From assembly GCF_016613415.1 (NCBI RefSeq), contig NZ_JACWCT010000185.1, positions 1 to 39,894 of the forward strand: a stretch of 39,894 nucleotides of DNA, given 5' to 3'. The notes under the pieces were generated by a model. It had not been told where the DNA came from and did not search any database. It was given only the letters and a program-made list of their open reading frames with translations. The position numbers were made by a program, and so were the translations under genes. Positions 34,289 through 39,894 of this stretch are shown piece by piece. Source of the stretch: Methylobacterium ajmalii (lineage in GTDB: Bacteria; Pseudomonadota; Alphaproteobacteria; Rhizobiales; Beijerinckiaceae). Numbering within the stretch: position 1 is the stretch's first letter; each line of letters begins with the position of its first letter.

Positions 34289-34327
34289 AGAGAGCTTCGC
34301 GATTGCAACGCGATCGTGAAGCGCTCT
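34289..34327. repeat. Hairpin completing the repeat block and reaching the map stop codon
   Basis: AGAGAGCTTCGCGAT (34289-34303) pairs with ATCGTGAAGCGCTCT (34313-34327) at 13 of 15 positions, with loop TGCAACGCG. It overlaps the stop codon (34326-34328) of the convergent methionine aminopeptidase gene. In Rhizobiales the GCATTTTC palindrome is often followed by an AGAGC...GCTCT hairpin, so units B and C probably form one element. Confidence 0.6.
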
Positions 34328-35087
34328 AGGTCCCCGGCATGGTGAGGACGAGCGGCCCGTTGCGGGTCGCCACCACCGTGTGCTCGTACTGCACCGTGAG
34401 CGCCCGCGGCCGGCTGTAGAGGGTCCAGGGATCGTCCTCGCCGCTCTCGGCGTAGTCGGCGCCCAGCGACAGGAACGGCTCGACGGTGAAGACCAGCCCC
34501 TCGGTCATGATCCGGCGCTCGGAGGCGTCGGGCCAGGTCGCGATCTCGGTCGGCTCCTCGTGCAGCGAGATGCCGATCCCGTGGCTCGCGAGGTTGCGCA
34601 CCAGCGTGTAGCCGTTCTTCTGCGCGAAGGCGCCGACCGCCCGGCCGATGCCCGCGAGCGGCTTGCCGGTCCCGACCTGGCGCAGGCCGGTCCACATCGC
34701 CCGGCGCCCGTCCCGGCACAGCCGCTCCACCGCCCGGGTCACCGGCGGCACCGCGAAGGACGCGCCGGTATCGGAGAAGTAGCCGTCCTTCTCGGCCGAG
34801 ACGTCGATGTTGACGAGGTCGCCCGGCGCGATCCGGCGCTCCCCCGGAATGCCGTGGGCGACCTCCTCGTTGACGCTGATGCAGGTCGCGCCGGGAAAGC
34901 CGTAGACCGCTTCGGGCGCCGAGCGGGCGCCGGCCCGCTCCAGGTGCTCCCGACCGATCCGGTCGAGCTCGGCCGTGGTCATGCCGGGCTCGATCGCCCG
35001 GCCCATCGCCTCCAGGGCGTCGGCGACGATGCGGCCGATCCGCCGCAGGGCCTCCAGCTCGTCGTCGCTCGACACCGTCATCGCCAT
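34326..35087 (-). CDS. map: Methionine aminopeptidase, type I
   Basis: 253 residues. Metal ligands Asp95 (VNIDVSAEKDG), Asp106 (YFSDTG), His169 (ASHGIGISLHEEP), Glu203 (FTVEPF) and Glu235 (VQYEHTVV) are all present, and His78 sits in the usual substrate position. It removes N-terminal Met from new proteins in the cytoplasm. GGGAG lies two to three bases before the ATG at 35087 and eight bases before an in-frame ATG at 35081, so the second is equally likely. The stop lies inside the repeat hairpin. There is no upstream secY/adk context of the classical ribosomal map, so this may be a second paralogue. Confidence 0.9.
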   Translation of the reverse strand: MAMTVSSDDELEALRRIGRIVADALEAMGRAIEPGMTTAELDRIGREHLERAGARSAPEAVYGFPGATCISVNEEVAHGIPGERRIAPGDLVNIDVSAEKDGYFSDTGASFAVPPVTRAVERLCRDGRRAMWTGLRQVGTGKPLAGIGRAVGAFAQKNGYTLVRNLASHGIGISLHEEPTEIATWPDASERRIMTEGLVFTVEPFLSLGADYAESGEDDPWTLYSRPRALTVQYEHTVVATRNGPLVLTMPGT

Positions 35088-35197
35088 GGCTCCCGGCGCG
35101 GCCGGAAAGGGGCCGCGACGGGCCGCTTGTGCCATCGCGGCGGGGCGCGGCAAAGCCGTGATGCGCGGCGCGCGGAACGCCGCCGTGGCCGGTGGGC

Positions 35198-35872
35198 TCA
35201 GTAGCCCGGAACGACAGTGTAGTAGGTCCCGCCATAGGCCGGCGGATAGGCCGCCCCGACCGGCTGCCAGCCGGCGTCGCCCCACGGATCGGCGCTGCGG
35301 CCGCGCCGCGGGCGGGCGACCGGCGCATCCGCGTAGAGGCCGTTCTGCGCGTAGAGGCCGTCCTGCGCAAAGCCGTCCCGCTCCAGGCGGTCGCGCCGTG
35401 CCTCGCGCCGCGGCGAGGCACGGCCGGCCAGCGCCGTCTCGTCGCCGCCGATCACCACCCGGGTGTTGCCCATGCCCTCCGCCTTCACGAGGGCGAACAG
35501 CGTCGCGGCCTTGCCCGGCGCGAGGCGCACGCAGCCGTGCGAGGCCGGGGTGCCGAGGCGGCCGGTATGGCCGCTGCCGTGGATGGCGTGGCCGCGACCG
35601 GTGAAGAAGATCGCGTGCGGCATCGGCGCGTCGTCCCACTCGCGCGAGCGGTAATCGGCCGCCATGCGCGACGGCGAGAAGGTGCCGCGGGGCGTGTCGT
35701 AGCCGGCCATGCCGGTGGAGACCGGCCAGTCGTAGAGCGTCCGGCCGTCCCGCGTCACGGTCATCCGCTGGGTGGTCTTGTCGACCGCGATCAGGATTCC
35801 GGCCCGTGCCTCGCCCGCACCGAGGGTTGCACCGGCCACGCAGAGGGTGACGGCGAGGAGGGCGGCGCGCAT
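35198..35872 (-). CDS. L,D-transpeptidase (YkuD family)
   Basis: 224 residues. Signal peptide MRAALLAVTLCVAGATLGAGEARA, then the YkuD catalytic domain (about 25-145) with HGSGHTGRLGTPASHGCVRL: His98, His112 and the nucleophile Cys114. L,D-transpeptidases form 3-3 cross-links or attach lipoproteins to peptidoglycan in the periplasm. After the domain comes an Arg-rich segment (REARRDRLERDG) and a Gly/Tyr/Pro tail (PPAYGGTYYTVVPGY), probably disordered. The ribosome binding site is weak. The gene lies 110 bases upstream of map on the same strand. Confidence 0.9.
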   Translation of the reverse strand: MRAALLAVTLCVAGATLGAGEARAGILIAVDKTTQRMTVTRDGRTLYDWPVSTGMAGYDTPRGTFSPSRMAADYRSREWDDAPMPHAIFFTGRGHAIHGSGHTGRLGTPASHGCVRLAPGKAATLFALVKAEGMGNTRVVIGGDETALAGRASPRREARRDRLERDGFAQDGLYAQNGLYADAPVARPRRGRSADPWGDAGWQPVGAAYPPAYGGTYYTVVPGY

Positions 35873-35978
35873 CGTGGAAAGATCCCCGTTCCGGCAGGAC
35901 GCGCGGGCATGATGCCACGCGCTGCCGGGACGACGTGCGCGCCGCCCCCGGGTTCCCGGGTGTGAACTGCTGAAACGC

Positions 35979-38066
35979 TCAGCTCTCGGCCACCTCCGGC
36001 TCCCAGCCGATCGCCCGGCGCAGGAAGGCGGCACCGAGCGCCGCGAAGGCGGCGGTCTCGGCGCTGTTCTTGCCGTGGGAATGGCCGCCGGCCTCGGGCT
36101 CGTAGAAGCGGGCATCGTAGCCGAGCGCCTGGAGCTTCGCCGCCATCTTGCGGGCGTGGCCCGGATGGACCCGGTCGTCGCGCCGCGTCGTGGCAATCAG
36201 GATCGGCGGATACGTCTTCCCGGCCTCCGCGACGTGGTAGGCCGAGATCTCTTGCAGGAAGGCCCAGTCCTCCGGGACCTCCGGGTCGCCGTATTCGGCG
36301 ATCCAGCTCGCGCCGGCGAGCAGCTTGGTGTAGCGGCGCATGTCGATCAGCGGCACGGTGCAGAACAGCGCGCCGAAGCGCTCGGGATAGCGCGTCAGCA
36401 TGTTGGCGATGAGGAGGCCGCCGTTCGAGCCGCCCTCGGCGGCGATGCGTCCGGGTGTCGTCACGCCGCGGCGCACCAGGTCGGCGGCCACCGCCGCGAA
36501 GTCGTCGTGGGTCAGCGCCTTGCCCTCGCGCCGTCCGGCCTCGTGCCAGCGGGTGCCGAACTCGCCGCCGCCGCGGATGTTGGCGACCACCCGGGTGCCG
36601 CCCTTGGCGAGCCAGAGCCGGCCGAGCACCGCCGAGTAGCCGGCGAGGTTCGTCACCTGGAAGCCGCCATAGCCCGAGAGGTGCACCGGCGCCTCGCCGG
36701 TCTCGCCGGCCGGGCCGGCCTGGACGTAGGGGATGCGCTCGCCGTCGCTCGACACCGCCTCGTGCCGGGTCACCACCATTCCGTCGGCCTCGAACAGGGC
36801 GGGTGCCTGCTTGAGCAGCGTCGGCGCGGCGAGATCGGGCCGGGTCGTCAGCAAGGTCGAGGGGGTGACGGGGTCGTTGGCGGCCACCATCAGGTCGCCG
36901 TTCGATTCCTCCTCCTCGCCGTCCATCGACCAGACGCTGACGACGCCGAGCTCCGGCAGGCCGGTGACGCGGCCCTCCGCCCACCCGCTCGGCGAGGGGG
37001 TGAAGACCGGAAAAACCGCCTTCAGGTCGTTGAGGATCGACAGGACCAGGTGCCCGCCGGTCCAGAAGAAGCCCTGCAGCGCCCGGCGCGGACCCGGGGT
37101 GAACAGCACCTGGAAGTCCCGCGCGCCCTCCAGGAACGCGTCGAGCCCGATGCCGAGCACGCTGTCGGCCGGATGCGTCGTGCCGCCCACCGCCCACGGC
37201 GTGCGCAGGCGGATGGCCAGGAAGCCGCGGTGCCAGTGCGCGTCGGCATCGGTCGGAATGTCGAGGCGGGTTTTCGGACCGGTGCGGTCGCCGAGCTGGA
37301 TCGTGCCGTCGAAGAAGCCGGTGCGCTCGGCGAAGACCAGGCGCTCGGGGTTCGCCTCCCGGTCGGGATAGCCGTAGGCGACCATGCTGGCCGGGCCGGC
37401 GGAAAAGATCACCGGGGCGTCGAGCGGGTCGGTGCCGCGCCGCCACAGCCGCACGGTGCGGGCGTAGCCCGACGGCGTCGCGTGCTCCGGCCCGCCGAGG
37501 GGGCTCGCCAGCAGCAGCGTGTCGGGGTCGAGCCAGACCGGGATGCTCTTGGCTTCCGGCAGCGAGAAGCCGCCCTCGACGAAGGAGCGGGTCTCAAGGT
37601 CGAACTCGCGCACCACCGTGGCGTCGCCGCCACCGCGGGAGAGCTGGACGAGCGCCCGGGCGTGGCTGCCCGGCAGGCTCGCGGCGCCGCTCCACACCCA
37701 GTCCTGGCCCTCGTCGCGGGCCAGCGCGTCGAGGTCGAGGAGCACCTCCCAGGCGGGATCGGCCTTGCGGTACTCGCCTTCCGTCGTGCGCCGCCACAGG
37801 CCGCGGGGATGCCCGGCATCCTGCCACAGGTTGTAGAGGAGGCCGCCGCGCCGGGTGACGCCCGGGATCTTGTCGGGCCGGTCGAGCGCGGCCTTCAGGC
37901 CGTCGCGGTCGGCTGCGTAGCGCCCGTCGGCGTAGGCCGCGAGGGTGTCGGCGTTCTGCGCCTCGACCCAGGCCAGCGCCCGTGCGCCGTCGACCTCCTC
38001 GAGCCAGAGATACGGGTCGTCGTCCGGGGCCTGGAGGGTCGGGCGGGGATCGGGCTGGTGCGGCAT
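35979..38066 (-). CDS. Prolyl oligopeptidase family serine peptidase (S9A)
   Basis: 695 residues, no signal peptide, so cytoplasmic. An N-terminal seven-bladed propeller region (about 75-410) is followed by an alpha/beta hydrolase domain. The catalytic triad is Ser547 in EGGSNGG, Asp in RRDDRVHPGHA (630/631) and His662 in AGGHSHG. The oxyanion-side ANIRGGGEFG is also typical of S9A. Such enzymes cut short peptides after Pro or related residues. GAGG seven bases before the ATG at 38066 supports the start, and MPHQPDPRPTLQAPDDDPYLWLEEVDG is the usual S9A beginning. Confidence 0.92.
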   Translation of the reverse strand: MPHQPDPRPTLQAPDDDPYLWLEEVDGARALAWVEAQNADTLAAYADGRYAADRDGLKAALDRPDKIPGVTRRGGLLYNLWQDAGHPRGLWRRTTEGEYRKADPAWEVLLDLDALARDEGQDWVWSGAASLPGSHARALVQLSRGGGDATVVREFDLETRSFVEGGFSLPEAKSIPVWLDPDTLLLASPLGGPEHATPSGYARTVRLWRRGTDPLDAPVIFSAGPASMVAYGYPDREANPERLVFAERTGFFDGTIQLGDRTGPKTRLDIPTDADAHWHRGFLAIRLRTPWAVGGTTHPADSVLGIGLDAFLEGARDFQVLFTPGPRRALQGFFWTGGHLVLSILNDLKAVFPVFTPSPSGWAEGRVTGLPELGVVSVWSMDGEEEESNGDLMVAANDPVTPSTLLTTRPDLAAPTLLKQAPALFEADGMVVTRHEAVSSDGERIPYVQAGPAGETGEAPVHLSGYGGFQVTNLAGYSAVLGRLWLAKGGTRVVANIRGGGEFGTRWHEAGRREGKALTHDDFAAVAADLVRRGVTTPGRIAAEGGSNGGLLIANMLTRYPERFGALFCTVPLIDMRRYTKLLAGASWIAEYGDPEVPEDWAFLQEISAYHVAEAGKTYPPILIATTRRDDRVHPGHARKMAAKLQALGYDARFYEPEAGGHSHGKNSAETAAFAALGAAFLRRAIGWEPEVAES

Positions 38067-38270
38067 GCCGGACCTCGTCGGTTCGCGAGCTTCAAAAGAT
38101 CTCGCCGGATCATCTAACCCGGCGACGGGCGGGGTCCAGGCCGCCGCCGCCCGGGTGATGCGGCCGGGAAACACCGGTCCGGCGCACGCGCTGCCGTCAT
38201 ACGGTTGCAACAGCCGATCTGTTTGAGGGGAGGGGAGGGCGCGGGTCTCGACCGGCCCGGGAGGACCCGC

Positions 38271-39422
38271 ATGACCGGTACCGGCCTTGCCGCCATCATC
38301 TGCCTCGCCCTCACGGTCATCAACCTCGCGAGCCTCGCCATCGCGCTGCGCCGCCTCGGCCGGCCGGACCCCGCCTCCGCCGGGCTTCAGGACGCGCCGG
38401 TCACGGTGGTGCGCCCGGTCTGCGGCCTCGAGACCTACAGCGAGGAGACGCTGGGCTCGGGCTTCCGCCTCGCCTATCCGCACTACGAGCTGATCTTCTG
38501 CGTCGCGCGCGCCACCGATCCGATCGTGCCGCTCGTCGAGCGGCTGATCGCGATGCATCCGGGCGTCCCGGCCCGGCTGATCGTCGGCGACGAGCGGGTG
38601 AGCGACAACCCCAAGCTCAACAACTGCATCCGCGGCTGGGACGAGGCGTGCCACGATTGGATCGTGCTGGCCGATTCGAACGTGCTGATGCCGGAGGACT
38701 ACATCCAGCGCCTGCGCGCCGCGTGGCGGTCCGATACCGGCCTCGTCTGCTCGACGCCGGTCGGCACGCGACCGGGCAGCTTCTGGGCCGAGGTCGAGTG
38801 CGCCTTCCTCAACACCCTGCAGGCGCGCTGGCAATATGTCGGCGAGGCGCTGGGGCTGGGCTTTGCCCAGGGCAAGAGCATGCTCTGGTACCGGCCGCTC
38901 CTCGACAGCCGCGGCGGGATCCGGGCGCTCGCCGCCGAGATCGCCGAGGACGCCGCCGCCACCAAGCTGGTGCGTGCCATGGGCCGCAAGGTCCATCTCG
39001 TCGCCTCTCCCTTCGCCCAGCCGCTCGGGCCGCGCCGGGGCGCCGAGGTGTGGTCGCGCCAGTTGCGCTGGGCGCGCCTGCGCCGGGTCACCTTCCCGCT
39101 TTTCTTCGCCCCCGAGATCGGCACCGGCGCGGTGATCCCGATGCTCGCCGCCTATCCGGCGGCCGGGGGCGGGCTTGCCGGCCTCGCGGCGATGCTCGGC
39201 ACCGCCGCGGCCTGGTACGGCGCCGAGTGGCGGCTCGCCGCCCGCAACGGCTGGCCATGGTCCTGGCGCTTCCCCCTCGCGTGCCTTGCCCGCGACCTGC
39301 TCTTCGTCCCGATCTGGCTCGCCGCCTGGGTTGCCCGCGACATCGTCTGGCGCGGCAACGCCATGGATATCCGCACCAAGCCGGCCCGCCTCGCGGCCGA
39401 CGCCCCGGCCGCACTCCCATAG
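38271..39422 (+). CDS. GT21-like glycosyltransferase (ceramide glucosyltransferase / HpnI type)
   Basis: 383 residues. An N-terminal membrane helix (about 5-27) is followed by a GT2-fold catalytic domain with VVRPVCGLE, a KLNNCIRGW segment, ADSNVL (the D-x-D-like site) and RQLRWARL, the (Q/R)xxRW motif of processive and lipid-linked transferases. C-terminal hydrophobic stretches (about 285-320 and 325-360) anchor it to the membrane. The pattern fits GT21 ceramide glucosyltransferases and the hopanoid enzyme HpnI, which adds N-acetylglucosamine to bacteriohopanetetrol. No HpnJ/HpnK gene is nearby, so the lipid acceptor is open. GGGAGGA five bases before the ATG at 38271 is a strong start. Confidence 0.85.
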   Translation: MTGTGLAAIICLALTVINLASLAIALRRLGRPDPASAGLQDAPVTVVRPVCGLETYSEETLGSGFRLAYPHYELIFCVARATDPIVPLVERLIAMHPGVPARLIVGDERVSDNPKLNNCIRGWDEACHDWIVLADSNVLMPEDYIQRLRAAWRSDTGLVCSTPVGTRPGSFWAEVECAFLNTLQARWQYVGEALGLGFAQGKSMLWYRPLLDSRGGIRALAAEIAEDAAATKLVRAMGRKVHLVASPFAQPLGPRRGAEVWSRQLRWARLRRVTFPLFFAPEIGTGAVIPMLAAYPAAGGGLAGLAAMLGTAAAWYGAEWRLAARNGWPWSWRFPLACLARDLLFVPIWLAAWVARDIVWRGNAMDIRTKPARLAADAPAALP

Positions 39423-39483
39423 CCGAGGCCTCGTCCCAGGCAGGGGCGGGGCATTTTCTGGAAGCTCGGCCGGAGAAAGGGTG

Positions 39484-39512
39484 TTGACCGCCCGAAACCC
39501 CGAGCCTATACG
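39484..39512 (+). promoter_or_regulatory. rRNA operon promoter
   Basis: TTGACC (39484-39489), a 17-base spacer and TATACG (39507-39512). This is the best sigma-70-type promoter in the window and lies about 320 bases upstream of 16S. Transcription should begin near 39519. Confidence 0.75.
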
Positions 39513-39626
39513 ACCACTCATCGGCGCCGGCCGCGACAGCGGCCCGGGCGCTGAGCCATCTTCGAGACAGTCCGGGCCGGCAAGCCTGACCTTGGTCAGG
39601 TGCTGGTCCTGTTTTCGCCGATGGAT

Positions 39627-39655
39627 GCCGGGTTCGCCCGGCGCGCTCTTTGACA
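39627..39655 (+). promoter_or_regulatory. boxB/boxA-like antitermination signal of the rRNA leader
   Basis: GCCGGG-TTCG-CCCGGC (39627-39642) is a perfect 6-bp hairpin with a UUCG loop. Directly after it CGCTCTTTGACA (39644-39655) matches the boxA consensus TGCTCTTTAACA at most positions. This order is the hallmark of Nus-factor antitermination in rRNA operons. Confidence 0.65.
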
Positions 39656-39829
39656 AGTTCATCTGAGAAAGAGAAGCGTGGACGGCGTCGTCCCTGCGGG
39701 TCGGTTCCTTCGGAACCGGTCGTGAGTAGGATGATGCTGGTTCGACGTTTCGGTGCTCACACGATCAGGCGGAAACGCCGATCGGTCGTGAGCCTCCGTT
39801 TATGTTGTGATCAGCTATGATCAGCTCTT

Positions 39830-39894
39830 CAACTTGAGAGTTTGATCCTGGCTCAGAGCGAACGCTGGCGGCAGGCTTAACACATGCAAGTCGA
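39830..39894 (+). rRNA. 16S ribosomal RNA, 5' end (truncated by the window)
   Basis: AGAGTTTGATCCTGGCTCAG (39836-39855), the universal 16S start region, is followed by AGCGAACGCTGGCGGCAGGC and TTAACACATGCAAGTCGA, an alphaproteobacterial 5' sequence. The mature end was placed near 39830 by alignment with the E. coli 5' end; a shift of a few bases is possible. The rest lies outside the window. Confidence 0.95.

Larger units (their letters stand above)
39423..39829. other. rRNA operon upstream region and leader
   Basis: 407 bases with no protein gene. It holds the rRNA promoter (39484-39512), a boxB/boxA-like pair (39627-39655) and several perfect hairpins in the transcribed leader, among them GGACG/CGTCC (39680-39693) and CGGTTCC/GGAACCG (39702-39718). 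The last ~60 bases before 16S carry TGATCAGCTATGATCAGCT, a short direct repeat. These are probably RNase III processing and folding elements. Confidence 0.7.

Overview
The window comes from a GC-rich alphaproteobacterium, most likely Methylobacterium or a close relative. The evidence is the 5' end of a 16S rRNA gene at the right edge (about 39830-39894), the strong GC bias at third codon positions, and gene content typical of Rhizobiales (MHYT/GGDEF/EAL and HWE-kinase signalling proteins, a DIPP-like NUDIX protein, a rhizobial-type palindromic intergenic repeat). Genus assignment is inference; only 65 bases of 16S are visible.

Layout. 1-4956: housekeeping and accessory genes: a helix-hairpin-helix protein, an NlpC/P60 peptidase, a basic hypothetical protein, an OhrR-type MarR regulator without a visible ohr partner, a NUDIX hydrolase with an Ala/Lys tail, and an MgtC-like membrane protein. 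4957 to about 11050: an AT-rich island whose base and codon use differ sharply from both flanks. It carries a sulfotransferase, a 1027-residue repeat/RgpF/WsaF-like glycosyltransferase and a GT92-like glycosyltransferase with a C-terminal F5/8 (discoidin) domain. I read it as a horizontally acquired surface-glycan module. 11010-15265: a PotABCD-like ABC importer operon on the minus strand (ATPase, Tat-exported binding protein, two permeases). 15488-15722: two identical tRNA-Thr(GGT) genes. 15894-24837: a signalling block with an MHYT-PAS-GGDEF-EAL protein, three small conserved or hypothetical genes, an HWE-type sensor kinase and a GAF-PAS-PAS hybrid kinase.

25112-27146: iron storage and flavin genes: bfd with an ICE-like (Irr) site upstream, bfr convergent with it, then ribA. 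27334-29702: a cytochrome b561 and a bifunctional mannose-1-phosphate guanylyltransferase/phosphomannose isomerase (GDP-mannose supply). 30030-30121: tRNA-Ser(GCT) with a clear promoter. 30202-33071: a LysR regulator divergent from a yceI-cytochrome b561-yceI operon. 33208-34122: a bestrophin-like channel followed by a strong terminator and a pair of palindromic repeats. 34326-38066: methionine aminopeptidase, an L,D-transpeptidase and a prolyl-oligopeptidase-family enzyme on the minus strand. 38271-39422: a GT21-like ceramide/hopanoid glycosyltransferase. 39484-39894: rRNA operon promoter, boxB/boxA-like leader and the start of 16S.

I see no CRISPR array, phage, integrase or complete insertion sequence. 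The least ordinary material is the AT-rich glycan island with its modular glycosyltransferases. Second are the paired palindromic repeats at 34179-34328 and the small-scale regulatory structure (ICE-like box, TTGCA dyads near ohrR, minus-strand terminator inside the island).
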